Assembly: GCA_049511115.1 (NCBI GenBank)
Contig: JBEKYH010000054.1
Coordinates: 1-15,561 of the forward strand
Direction: 5' to 3'
Length of the DNA stretch: 15,561 nucleotides
DNA from: JBEKYH01 sp049511115
Lineage (GTDB): Bacteria > Planctomycetota > Phycisphaerae > Tepidisphaerales > Tepidisphaeraceae
The notes beneath the pieces are model-generated. The model saw nothing but the letters and a program-made list of their open reading frames with translations, was not told the DNA's origin and did not search any database. The translations under genes were made by a program, and so were the position numbers. Of the stretch, positions 1 to 8,340 are shown piece by piece (the stretch's first letter is position 1; the number at the start of each line of letters is the position of its first letter).

Positions 1-1
1 C

Positions 2-631
2 GAGGAAGATTTCGAGGATGTCATCTTCGATCTCAATCAATCGGGATACGCGCTGAAAGCCGATTGGTTCGCCCCGCATTTTGAATTCCGCTTCCCCGCT
101 CATGGCACGATCGAGCATCGCGGCATCGTTCTGGAATTGCGCCACGCCCTGGAGCCGTGGCACGTGCTCGGTGAAGAGCCGGGCGCCAGCGGCACCGTGC
201 GCTTCGTCGATTCCAGCGTCGAGCGATTGCAGATTCTGGCCCAGGGGATGGTGGACTCGCGGCACGTTGTCGCCGTCAACGGCGTGCGCCTGCCGCTGCA
301 TCCGACCGGCACCAACGGTGAGTTTGTCAGCGGCGTGCGCTATCGCGCCTGGCAGCCGCCAAGCTGCCTGCACCCGACAATTGGCGTGCATTCGCCGCTG
401 ATTTTTGACGTGGTGGACACCTGGTCGGGCCGCAGCATCGGCGGTTGCACCTATCACGTTTCGCATCCCGGCGGACGAAGTTACGACCGCTTCCCCGTGA
501 ACGCATACGAGGCGGAAAGCCGCCGCGTCTCACGGTTCTTCAAATTCGGGCACACACCAGGGCCGTTGAGCCTGGTCGAACCTGCGCACAATAAGGAATT
601 CCCTTTCACCTTGGACCTGCGGCGGCAATAA
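2..631 (+). CDS. DUF2126 family protein, C-terminal part (5' end outside window)
   Basis: The reading frame is open from the window edge to the TAA at 629-631, giving about 209 residues of a longer protein. Visible features match my recollection of the C-terminus of the large DUF2126 proteins, which usually begin with a transglutaminase-like domain and exceed 1,000 residues: an Asp/Phe-rich opening with 'WFAPHFEFRFP', 'HALEPWHVLGEE', a 'PPSCLHPTIGVHSPL' stretch, 'GGCTYHVSHPGGRSYD', and the ending 'HTPGPLSL'. The biochemical role of DUF2126 is not established. These proteins commonly sit next to circularly permuted ATP-grasp/alpha-E and transglutaminase genes, as here, and have been predicted to take part in peptide or amide-bond chemistry. 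The next gene starts 183 bp downstream on the same strand with no obvious terminator between, so an operon is likely. The N-terminal domain and start codon cannot be judged. Confidence 0.82.
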   Translation, partial: EEDFEDVIFDLNQSGYALKADWFAPHFEFRFPAHGTIEHRGIVLELRHALEPWHVLGEEPGASGTVRFVDSSVERLQILAQGMVDSRHVVAVNGVRLPLHPTGTNGEFVSGVRYRAWQPPSCLHPTIGVHSPLIFDVVDTWSGRSIGGCTYHVSHPGGRSYDRFPVNAYEAESRRVSRFFKFGHTPGPLSLVEPAHNKEFPFTLDLRRQ

Positions 632-814
632 TGCACGTTATGAACACCCCGCTATCGCGTGCGGCAGTCTTCCGCCTCCCATTTCGCCAAAGGAGAGGAC
701 CGGAACGAGCAACCCATTCCCATGTCGGGGGGCACTTGAGCCGATAATCCCCAAAGGCAATCGCGCGGGACACTCGCCATTGCCGCACATATTCTCCGGC
801 CGGCAACAAGAACC

Positions 815-3466
815 ATGACCCCCTCCCTATCGGCGCCAGCCCCTGACGCACCATCCGCCTCGGCCGACGCCGGCGCGCGCGCCCGGGTCGGCGGCGGATT
901 GGCGCAGTTTTACACGCCCCGCCTTCCCGAGCAGGACGAAATGACCGAGCCGGACGGCGCGCTCCGGCCGCACTGGCGGATGTTCGTCAGCATGATGGAC
1001 GATCTCGGCCACGACGAGATCGTCTCGCGCTGGGATCATGCCCGGCGCCTGATCCGCGAAAACGGCATCACGCATAATGTCTACGGCGACCCCAACGGCC
1101 TGGCGCGGCCGTGGAGTCTGGACTTGGTCCCCCTGCTGATTCCCGCGCCCCAGTGGCATCAGGTGGGCGAGGCCCTCACGCAGCGGGCCCGCTTACTGAA
1201 CGCGCTGGCGGCCGATGTGCACGGTCCGGCCACCTGCGTCAGCTCTGGGATTCTGCCACCGGAACTGATCTACGCCAATCCGCGCTTCCTTCGCTCCGCC
1301 CACGGGTATCAGCCGCGCCACGGGCAGTGGCTGCATCTTTATGCATCAGACCTGGTGCGCCGCCCGGGCGGGCAATTTCAGGTCATGGCCGACCGCACGC
1401 AGGCCCCCAGCGGCGCCGGCTACTCGCTCGAAAACCGCATCGTTTTGACGCGCGCGCTGCCGACGATTTTTCGCCAGTGCAACGTGATGCGGCTCGCGCC
1501 CTTTTTCATCGCCCTGCGAAAAACGCTCGCCGCCCTCGCGGCGGCCAATCGTGAAAACCCTCGCGTCGTTTTGCTCACGCCCGGTCCATACAACGAGACC
1601 TATTTTGAGCACGCTTACCTGGCGCGCTATCTCGGCTACACGCTGGTGCAGGGAAACGACCTCACCGTTCGCAACAGCGGCGTGTTCCTCAAAACCCTCA
1701 GCGGCCTGCAGCGCGTGGATGTGATCCTGCGCCGCGTGGATGATGATTTCTGCGATCCGCTGGAACTTTACGCCAAATCCTATCTCGGCGTGCCCGGCCT
1801 TTTGCAGGCCGTGCGCGACGGCACCGTCGCCGTGGCCAATGCGATTGGCTCGGGCATTTTGCAGGCCCCGGCGTTTTTGCCGTTCCTTCCCGCAATATCC
1901 CGGCATTTGCTGGGTGAGGAACTGAAACTGAATTCGGTGCCGACGTGGTGGTGCGGCGGCGAGCGCGAACTCAAGTACGTTCTCGAGCACCTGAACAGAC
2001 TCGTGGTGAAGCCCGCGTTTCCGCTGATCACCACCAATCCGATTTTCGGCGCCGAATTATCTATCCAACAGCTTGCCGAATTGGCAGACAAAATCCGCGC
2101 CAAGCCGGCCGAGTTCGTCGCGCAGGAGCACGTCACGTCGTTCTCCGCGCCGGTACTGCTGAACGATCAGGTGCAGTCGCGCCAGTTCCTCGTCCGCGCG
2201 TTTCTGGCCGCCTCGGATGGTAGCTATACGATCATGCCCGGCGCGCTGACGCGCGTGAGCGGGTTGCCCGATGCGCTTTCGGTTTCCCTGCAAAAAGGCG
2301 GCGGGAGCAAGGACACCTGGATTCTCGCCGACGGACCCGTCAGCGAGGTGACGCTGCTGGCCTCGCCATCGCAGCCGGTTGAGTTGAGCCGCGGCGGCGG
2401 CGATTTGCCCAGCCGCGTGGCGGATGATTTGTACTGGCTGGGCCGATATATCCAGCGCGCCGAGGGAACAACGCGCCTGGCCCGCTGCATCTTCAACCGC
2501 ATGCTCGATCCCAATTCCATCGAAAGCCCCGCGACTATCGAACGGCTCATGCTGGAGCTGGTGGATTGGCCGCCCAAGATGGAAAATGGCGCGGTGCGCG
2601 AGTTGGCCAACCTAATCCTGGGACCGGGCGATCCGAGCGGCTTGCGTTCGGCGATCAATCGCGTGCACAGTCTGGCGCGAGTGTTGCGCGATCGCATCTC
2701 CGCCGATGCGTGGGGAATCCTGAGCCAGTTGGAACACGAGTTGTCCGAATTCAAAGGTCCCATCGGCGAAGACCAGATCGACGATGTTCTCGGCCTGCTG
2801 AACCGGCTGGTGGCGGGTTTCCTCGCCTTCGGCGGCATGTCGTCGGAGTCGATGACGCGCGGGCAGGCGTGGCGATTCCTGGACATGGGCCTGCGGGTCG
2901 AGCGGGCCATTTCCATTGCCGGACTCGTGCGCGGAACGCTCGTGCAGCCGCCCGAAGAGGAAATCCTCTTGCTCGACGCGCTGCTGGAAATCGCGGACAG
3001 TTCCCTGACCTATCGCCGGCGTTACCTGACGCAATTGCAGACCCCCGCCGCGCTCGATCTGGTCATTGCCGACGAAACCAACCCGCGCGGCGTCGCCTTT
3101 CAGCTTTCGGCCATCACTGAGCACCTTTCCAGCCTGCCTCGCGAATCGAGCCATCCGCGCCACTGCCCCGATTATCAGTTGGCGACGCAGTTGCGATTAT
3201 CCACGAGGCTGGCGGACATGACCGCCTTGTGCCGGCCGCACGCGGGGCGGCGCGAGGCGCTCGACGCTTTTCTCGAGAACCTGACCAAGTCGCTGGAGAC
3301 GATTTCCGAGCTGGTGGCCCGCACGTATTTCAGCCATGCGACGCTGCCGGGCGGATTTCCGGGACATCACGACGAGGAAGCGGGGCAATTGGGGGGCGAG
3401 TTCGGCGCCGAGGATCGCGGCGCGGGTGAAGCGGAAAAACGCGACCGAGGGGAGCAGTCGGCGTGA
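815..3466 (+). CDS. Circularly permuted ATP-grasp / alpha-E domain fusion protein
   Basis: This 883-residue protein has two domains. Residues from about 30 to 490 resemble the circularly permuted ATP-grasp family (formerly DUF404/DUF407): 'YTPRLPEQDEM', 'NGITHNVYGDP', 'LLTPGPYNETYFEHAYLAR', 'ANAIGSGI' and 'VPTWWCGG'. From about residue 531 ('RVADDLYWLGRYIQRAEGTTR') to about 845 comes the helical alpha-E domain, normally a separate protein or a C-terminal fusion. The last 40 or so residues are a charged, Gly/Glu-rich low-complexity tail. The family is predicted to ligate amide bonds using ATP, but the substrate is unknown. The ATG at 815 has no good Shine-Dalgarno; an in-frame ATG at 941 would cut into the conserved start, so 815 is preferred. 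The stop overlaps the start of the transglutaminase gene by 4 bp, implying translational coupling. Confidence 0.88.
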   Translation: MTPSLSAPAPDAPSASADAGARARVGGGLAQFYTPRLPEQDEMTEPDGALRPHWRMFVSMMDDLGHDEIVSRWDHARRLIRENGITHNVYGDPNGLARPWSLDLVPLLIPAPQWHQVGEALTQRARLLNALAADVHGPATCVSSGILPPELIYANPRFLRSAHGYQPRHGQWLHLYASDLVRRPGGQFQVMADRTQAPSGAGYSLENRIVLTRALPTIFRQCNVMRLAPFFIALRKTLAALAAANRENPRVVLLTPGPYNETYFEHAYLARYLGYTLVQGNDLTVRNSGVFLKTLSGLQRVDVILRRVDDDFCDPLELYAKSYLGVPGLLQAVRDGTVAVANAIGSGILQAPAFLPFLPAISRHLLGEELKLNSVPTWWCGGERELKYVLEHLNRLVVKPAFPLITTNPIFGAELSIQQLAELADKIRAKPAEFVAQEHVTSFSAPVLLNDQVQSRQFLVRAFLAASDGSYTIMPGALTRVSGLPDALSVSLQKGGGSKDTWILADGPVSEVTLLASPSQPVELSRGGGDLPSRVADDLYWLGRYIQRAEGTTRLARCIFNRMLDPNSIESPATIERLMLELVDWPPKMENGAVRELANLILGPGDPSGLRSAINRVHSLARVLRDRISADAWGILSQLEHELSEFKGPIGEDQIDDVLGLLNRLVAGFLAFGGMSSESMTRGQAWRFLDMGLRVERAISIAGLVRGTLVQPPEEEILLLDALLEIADSSLTYRRRYLTQLQTPAALDLVIADETNPRGVAFQLSAITEHLSSLPRESSHPRHCPDYQLATQLRLSTRLADMTALCRPHAGRREALDAFLENLTKSLETISELVARTYFSHATLPGGFPGHHDEEAGQLGGEFGAEDRGAGEAEKRDRGEQSA

Positions 3467-4347
3467 AATACCGCGTGACCCATGTGACTCAGTATTTCTA
3501 CGGCGAACTCGTGCCGCTGTGTCACAACCTGGTGCGCCTGCGGCCGCGCGATACGGCATGGCAGACATGCCTTTCGCATGACCTGGCCGTTGAACCCATG
3601 CCCGCCGGGCGGCGCGAACGCATCGATTTTTTCGGCAATCACGTCACCTGGGTCGCCCTGCAGCAGGCGCATAAGGGATTGAAGATCAGGGCGTGCAGCG
3701 AGGTCGACGTAAACGAACGCCCCGCCGCGGGCGACGCGCCCTCCATGGCGTGGGACGAAGTGCCAAACTGGCTGGCCAGTCGCCTTGATGCCGATTCGCT
3801 CGAGGCCCGGCAATTCACCTTCGATTCGCCCCACGTCCCGCGCGACCGCCAGCTTGCCGATTATGCGCGGACCAGTTTTCCCGCCGGCGCGCCGCTGTTC
3901 AAATGCCTCGTCGAATTCAATGAACGCATCAACAAGGAATTCACCTTCGATTCCACCGCGACCACCGTTAGCACGCCGGTGCTCGACGTGCTTTCACGCC
4001 GCCGCGGCGTGTGCCAGGATTTCGCGCACCTGGCCATAGGCTGCCTGCGATCGCTCGGCCTGCCCGCGCGATACGTGAGCGGCTACGTCGCCACCAAGCC
4101 GCCGCCCGGCAAACCGCGCCTCGCCGGGGCCGATGCGTCGCACGCCTGGATTTCCGTCTTCATTCCCCAGCGCGGCTGGGTCGATTTCGACCCGACCAAC
4201 GCCCTCATCCCCTCCGGCGGACACGTGACCATCGCCTTCGCCCGCGATTACGGCGATGTAAGCCCCGTCAAGGGCGTCATGATCGGCGGCGATTGGCATT
4301 CACTGAGTTATTCCGTGGATGTGGAGCCGTATGGGCCGAGGGTGTGA
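3463..4347 (+). CDS. Transglutaminase-like cysteine protease family protein
   Basis: This 294-residue protein has the N-terminal beta domain typical of bacterial transglutaminase-like proteins (start 'YRVTHVTQYFYGELV', residues 1 to about 90) followed by the transglutaminase core. The catalytic triad is visible: Cys184 in 'RRGVCQDFAHL', His227 in 'DASHAWISVF', and Asp in 'GWVDFDPTNA' (Asp241 or Asp243). Length and order match the family. Such cytoplasmic proteins probably hydrolyse or transfer peptide amide bonds. The start is GTG at 3463, inside the GTGA overlap with the previous stop, preceded by a purine-rich GAGGGGAG about 10 bases upstream. The overlap and shared neighbours suggest it works with the ATP-grasp/alpha-E protein, for example removing or moving what that enzyme attaches; this last point is inference. 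A 74-bp gap separates it from the sigma factor gene. Confidence 0.9.
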   Translation: MKYRVTHVTQYFYGELVPLCHNLVRLRPRDTAWQTCLSHDLAVEPMPAGRRERIDFFGNHVTWVALQQAHKGLKIRACSEVDVNERPAAGDAPSMAWDEVPNWLASRLDADSLEARQFTFDSPHVPRDRQLADYARTSFPAGAPLFKCLVEFNERINKEFTFDSTATTVSTPVLDVLSRRRGVCQDFAHLAIGCLRSLGLPARYVSGYVATKPPPGKPRLAGADASHAWISVFIPQRGWVDFDPTNALIPSGGHVTIAFARDYGDVSPVKGVMIGGDWHSLSYSVDVEPYGPRV

Positions 4348-4421
4348 AGCATGAGTACGTCACAGCACATCGCCAAGCGGCGTACTTGCGGCTCGATTCC
4401 CCCTCGGTTGCAATAGAAGCG

Positions 4422-5177
4422 ATGACTCGCACTCCTCCACGCGAGCGGCCCACACCATCCCAAAATGACGCCGCGGGATTTGCGCCCACCCGATGGACGA
4501 TCGTTTTGGCCGCGGCGAAGGATCAGGCCGGCTCCGTATCGCCGCGAGCGCTGCAGGAATTGGCCCAGCTCTATTGGTTTCCCCTTTACGTTTACATCCG
4601 CCGGCACGGAAGAGATGCGTCGCAGGCCGAGGACCTGACCCAGGAGTTTTTCGCTCGTTTGATCGAACGAAAATCGCTGGCCTTTGCAGACCCCGCCAAG
4701 GGAAGGTTCCGCGCGTTTCTGCTGACCTGCGCCAAAAACTTCCTGGCCAATGAATTGGAAAAAGCTCAATCCGCAAAACGCGGCGGAGCCAAGCGCGTCA
4801 TCGCCCTCGATGCGCTGGACGCCGAAGCGCGCTACGCCATCGAGCCGGCCGATGACCGCACGCCAGAACGCATCTTCGAGCAGCGCTGGGCTCGGGAGGT
4901 GCTCGACCACGTGCTTGTGCGGCTGCGGAAAATGTATTCCGACAAACACCAGATCCCGCTGTTTGAAGTGTTAAAGCAGTCCCTCGCCAGCCACGCGGAC
5001 GCGCAACTAAAGTCTGAGATGGCCGCGAAACTCGGCCTGACCGACGGCGCCGTGAGCGTGGCAATCCATCGCCTCCGCCGTCATTATCGCCAGGCGCTGC
5101 GCGATGAGATAGCCCAGACCGTCGCCTCGCCAGAGTTAATCGACGAGGAAATCGACTATCTTCTCAATTGTCTGTAA
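4422..5177 (+). CDS. ECF-type RNA polymerase sigma factor (kinase-linked group)
   Basis: The 251-residue product opens with 'FAPTRWTIVLAA', the N-terminal signature I associate with planctomycete and acidobacterial ECF sigma factors that neighbour Ser/Thr kinases. Region 2 is seen around residues 45-115 ('EDLTQEFFARLIERK', 'KGRFRAFLLTCAKNFLANE'). Region 4 contains a helix-turn-helix at about residues 196-219 ('MAAKLGLTDGAVSVAIHRLR'). It would direct core RNA polymerase to a private promoter set. The frame is open further upstream to about 4011, but that stretch antiparallels nothing conserved and lies inside the transglutaminase gene in another frame, so the ATG at 4422 is chosen. Its ribosome site is poor (GAAG two bases upstream). 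No anti-sigma gene is present; the kinase gene follows after 59 bp and is the likely regulator. Confidence 0.88.
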   Translation: MTRTPPRERPTPSQNDAAGFAPTRWTIVLAAAKDQAGSVSPRALQELAQLYWFPLYVYIRRHGRDASQAEDLTQEFFARLIERKSLAFADPAKGRFRAFLLTCAKNFLANELEKAQSAKRGGAKRVIALDALDAEARYAIEPADDRTPERIFEQRWAREVLDHVLVRLRKMYSDKHQIPLFEVLKQSLASHADAQLKSEMAAKLGLTDGAVSVAIHRLRRHYRQALRDEIAQTVASPELIDEEIDYLLNCL

Positions 5178-5236
5178 TCCCCGGCCGCGTTTGCTGTAGT
5201 AAGAAATGAAGAGACGGCAAACGGAGACCTTCCATC

Positions 5237-7732
5237 ATGGCCATCGCTGAAAAATGCCCGCAATGCGGCTCGCCCTTGCCCGCCGGCGCCTCTGAGGGCT
5301 TGTGCCCGGCATGTCTCCTGCGGCGCGGCTTGGAATCCAATACCGCCCCGGGCGCGACGCAAATCTCCGACCGCTGGACACCCCCGCCGGCCGGCGATCT
5401 CGAATCGCGCTTCCCCGAATTCGATCACTTCGAGTTCATCGGCCGCGGCGGCATGGGCGCGGTCTATAAAGCCCGGCAAAAAAATCTCGACCGCCTCGTC
5501 GCGCTGAAAATCCTGCCACCGGAAATCGGCGGCGAAGCTGCTTTTGCCGAGCGCTTTGCCCGCGAGGCGCTGGCGAGGCTGAATCATCCCCACATCGTCA
5601 CCATCCACGACTTCGGCCGGCGCGGAGAGTTGTTCTTCCTCGTCATGGAGTATGCGGACGGGCTCAACCTGCGGCAATTGCTTGCCACCGGCGCGGTCTC
5701 CGCGAAGGAAGCGCTGGCAATCGTGCCGCAGATTTGCGAGGCCCTGCAATACGCCCACGACCAGGGAATCGTCCATCGCGACATCAAGCCCGAGAACATC
5801 CTCCTCAGCCGCAACGGAACCGTGAAGATCGCCGACTTCGGCCTGGCCAAACTCATGGGCCGTATAGGCGCCGATGCAATTCACCCCGATGGCGTAATGG
5901 GCACGCCACGCTACATGGCCCCCGAGCAAACCGAGCGGCCCGCTGAAGTGGACCACCGCGCCGATATCTATGCATTAGGCGTCGTCTTTTACCAGATGCT
6001 GACCGGTGAATTGCCGACCGGCAAATTCGAGCCGCCGTCGCGGAAAGTCGTCATCGATGTGCGCCTGGATGAAGTCGTGTTGCGGGCGCTCGAGCGATTG
6101 CCTGAGCGGCGGTATCAGCAGGTCAGCGAGGTGCGGACGGCGGTGGAAACAATTGTCGCGACACCCATAGCCAAAAATCAGCCGGAAATTAAGCTCGCCA
6201 CTTCACGTGCGAAGACGGCGCGACTCTCGCGCACAGCCGTTGTCGGCGCGGTATGGGCGGTCGAGGCATTGCTCGCTTATCTCTGGATGGGGCAATTGGA
6301 AGGCGAACGCGTGACGCCCTGGCAAGACATGTCCGGCCCGGAGCGGTTGGGGTTCCTGCTCACTGAGGGCGGATGGACTGTAGGCATTCTTTCTGTATTG
6401 GGAACTACCATCCTTGGTTGGGTGGCCATTTCCCAAATCCGCCGCTCGCGGGGCAGCGTTGGCGGTCTGCGGCTGGCGTTCCTCGACGCCCTTTGGTATC
6501 CCCTTCTCGGCGCCGATGCGATTGTTTTCGCCGTAGCGAGGCCGTTGTTTGCTACGCAGACGATCCATCATTACCCCTCCCCTCAGAAGGGTATCTCCCA
6601 CGTGAGCCTGGTAACGAACTTCCATACCACCGCGCTTCTGCTCACGGCTGCCTTGTGCGTTCTGTTAGACCTCCTCATTGTCCGCCGCGCGTGGAAAGCA
6701 GTCCAAAGACGAGTCAGCGATTCCGGCACTCATTCCAAGGTCACCCCCTCCCACGCGAAACTCGGCATCTGGGCATTTGGCATGAGCGCCGTCTGCGTTG
6801 CTTTGGTTGCGATGGCCGCCGCGCCTGTTTGGGACTTGGTCCGCTTTCGTGTAATCGGTCTTAGGCGTGAACAAACAAACAGGACCAATGAACGCAACCA
6901 GATAACCGCCGCGCTGGCACGCGAGATCGGCGGACAATTGGCCACGCGGAATATGAGCTCGCAGTTCACCACTGTCGATGTCGCCGAAGGCCTCTTTGGC
7001 GCAACTGCGACATTCAGCGACCTCGAAGAAACAACGTCCGCAAACGGCGCCGATGTCCATCGCCATCTCGCCGGCAAACTTAACCTGCTGAATCTGGGCG
7101 ACGGCACCTGGCACGCCCAGGGCGATGAAGATTTGCAGGCCATGCGATTCAACGTGCAGGTGCCGATCACCCCAGCCGACGTGACTGAGCTGGTTGAGTA
7201 TCCAAGCGTTTCCGTGACGTCGAATTCGCCTTCCGGCAATGGCCCCGCCGGCCCGTTTCCTCGACCGGAACTATTTCTAGCAGCGGTTCGTCTCATGCCC
7301 GATTATCAGGACTGGCTGAGCGCCGGAACCGATCATACGTTCGTAGGTCTCAATTCCTCGGGCTATCGTTACGCGGCACATTTCATCGGCCTGACCGCCC
7401 CGGACAGAACCGGGCGACGCGAGGAGCTGATTGCCGACGTGAAACTCTTCCGTCCCGATGGGTCATTGCTCGCCGTCAGCTATCTCGGAAAAGCCCATCC
7501 CGATCACTGGGAGACGGATGTTTTTGGCGAGCGCAGCGACAGAGTTGCCACTCGCCTGCTCTGGGAGAGCAACACCGCCGACCCGGAGATCGAAGGCGGC
7601 GTACTCAAGGAAGTTATCCAATTTCCCGGCATGCCCAATGAAGAAGATTGGCTCGTGGATGCATCGCGAGCGGCTCACGCGCTTCCCAACACGCGCCCCT
7701 CCAGCGCCCAGTCGAACCTCGTCAATGGTTAG
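5237..7732 (+). CDS. Membrane Ser/Thr protein kinase with N-terminal zinc ribbon
   Basis: The 831-residue protein starts with a four-cysteine zinc-ribbon-like motif (Cys7, Cys10, Cys23, Cys26). A complete Hanks-type kinase domain follows at about residues 62-310: glycine loop G69-RGGMGAV, Lys91 in 'VALKIL', catalytic 'HRDIKPEN' with Asp182, Asp200 of DFG, and 'GTPRYMAPE' at 222-230. All key residues are intact, so it should be active. About five hydrophobic segments follow (near 333-352, 378-398, 412-435, 464-485, 509-534). The last 300 residues form a domain I do not recognise, possibly outside the membrane and sensory. GGAGA lies about nine bases before the ATG. It sits 59 bp behind the ECF sigma gene, an arrangement seen repeatedly in planctomycetes. 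Phosphorylation of that sigma factor is a plausible output but is inferred. Confidence 0.9.
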   Translation: MAIAEKCPQCGSPLPAGASEGLCPACLLRRGLESNTAPGATQISDRWTPPPAGDLESRFPEFDHFEFIGRGGMGAVYKARQKNLDRLVALKILPPEIGGEAAFAERFAREALARLNHPHIVTIHDFGRRGELFFLVMEYADGLNLRQLLATGAVSAKEALAIVPQICEALQYAHDQGIVHRDIKPENILLSRNGTVKIADFGLAKLMGRIGADAIHPDGVMGTPRYMAPEQTERPAEVDHRADIYALGVVFYQMLTGELPTGKFEPPSRKVVIDVRLDEVVLRALERLPERRYQQVSEVRTAVETIVATPIAKNQPEIKLATSRAKTARLSRTAVVGAVWAVEALLAYLWMGQLEGERVTPWQDMSGPERLGFLLTEGGWTVGILSVLGTTILGWVAISQIRRSRGSVGGLRLAFLDALWYPLLGADAIVFAVARPLFATQTIHHYPSPQKGISHVSLVTNFHTTALLLTAALCVLLDLLIVRRAWKAVQRRVSDSGTHSKVTPSHAKLGIWAFGMSAVCVALVAMAAAPVWDLVRFRVIGLRREQTNRTNERNQITAALAREIGGQLATRNMSSQFTTVDVAEGLFGATATFSDLEETTSANGADVHRHLAGKLNLLNLGDGTWHAQGDEDLQAMRFNVQVPITPADVTELVEYPSVSVTSNSPSGNGPAGPFPRPELFLAAVRLMPDYQDWLSAGTDHTFVGLNSSGYRYAAHFIGLTAPDRTGRREELIADVKLFRPDGSLLAVSYLGKAHPDHWETDVFGERSDRVATRLLWESNTADPEIEGGVLKEVIQFPGMPNEEDWLVDASRAAHALPNTRPSSAQSNLVNG

Positions 7733-7890
7733 TTCTTGGTTAGCTTTTCAGGGTCGATTCACGGAATCGCTATGGTTGTGTTTCCCCCAATTCACCGCAT
7801 AATTGTATAGCTGGCATTATGTGTACGATCGCCGACGAGTTACGTCGGCCCAGCGTCATATGGGGAATCCCGGCCAGCATAATCTGTTTT

Positions 7891-7912
7891 TGTTTCCGCG
7901 CGCCCGGAAACA
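7891..7912. other. Inverted repeat ahead of the glycosyltransferase remnant
   Basis: TGTTTCCG (7891-7898) and CGGAAACA (7905-7912) are perfect 8-base arms around a 6-base GC loop. A T-tract precedes it on the + strand but none follows on either strand, so it is not a convincing terminator. It ends about 20 bases before the ATG at 7933 and could fold in the 5' region of that message or be a protein-binding site. The rest of the 200-bp gap after the kinase gene shows only a weak TTGTGT (7776) and CATAAT (7798) promoter-like pair. Confidence 0.3.
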
Positions 7913-7932
7913 TCAAGGGGCAGGACGGCGTT

Positions 7933-8340
7933 ATGCCTAAGACGGTTATTCAGTTGCTCGATTTTCATCCGCGGTGGCGCCGGTGGGGGGAAGTCTTTCT
8001 TATTTCCCTGGCGGAAGAATTGCTTGGCAGGGGTTGGCGAACCGTCCACGTCGTCGCAGGCGAGCCCGGGGAGTTTTTCCGCAAGGAGCTGGATCGCCTT
8101 CAATTGCCCTATCATGTGGCACAATTTCCGATCGATCTTCGCACGGCCTGGTCGCTGGGTCGACGTCTGCGCCTCTACCAGCCCACGGTAATCCATGCGA
8201 AATTCGTCTCAAAATTCAGTGCGAATATACAAATACTCAGACGCCTATGCCTGTCTCGCGGATTCACGCGGCCGAGAAGACTCCCCCCCATGATCCTCGT
8301 CAGTGGATTCCAATCTCCTCCGGCGCCGCTTTCACCTTGA
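7933..8340 (+). pseudogene. Truncated glycosyltransferase (family 4-type N-terminal domain remnant)
   Basis: The first roughly 95 residues look like the start of a GT-B glycosyltransferase donor/acceptor half: 'TVIQLLDFHPRWRRWGE', 'FLISLAEELLGRGW', 'HVVAGEPGEFFRKEL', and a 'VIHAKFVSKFS' segment where family-4 enzymes read 'xxHxHF'. After about position 8215 the similarity ends and the frame continues into an unrelated tail that stops at 8340, overlapping the 3' end of the opposite-strand oxidoreductase by 41 bp. Normal enzymes have 350-420 residues including a C-terminal Rossmann half with the nucleotide-sugar site, which is absent here. AGGA at 7922-7925 supports the ATG at 7933; the frame is open upstream to 7819. 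It is probably a deletion remnant. A functional short protein cannot be ruled out. Confidence 0.5.

Noticed and set aside
1346..1990. A 214-codon open frame on the - strand inside the ATP-grasp/alpha-E gene
   Set aside because: Antisense to a conserved coding region; composition is explained by GC bias at third positions and no conserved domain is visible.
4386..4414. TTGCGG/TGCAAT pair 17 bp apart before the sigma gene
   Set aside because: Both hexamers are poor matches to consensus; could equally be chance, so no promoter was called.
4011..4421. Possible longer N-terminus of the sigma factor
   Set aside because: The extension lies within the transglutaminase gene in another frame and has no sigma-like content; the conserved start 'FAPTRWTIV' follows closely after the ATG at 4422.
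4308..4949. A 213-codon open frame on the - strand opposite the sigma factor
   Set aside because: Shadow of the sigma factor gene; no motif and no Shine-Dalgarno.
5156..5956. A 266-codon open frame on the - strand opposite the kinase domain
   Set aside because: Covers the most conserved kinase motifs on the other strand and has no start signal or domain of its own.
7755..7769. CGATTC-ACG-GAATCG hairpin after the kinase gene as a terminator
   Set aside because: Only a 6-bp stem with AT-rich centre and no proper T-tract; too weak to call.
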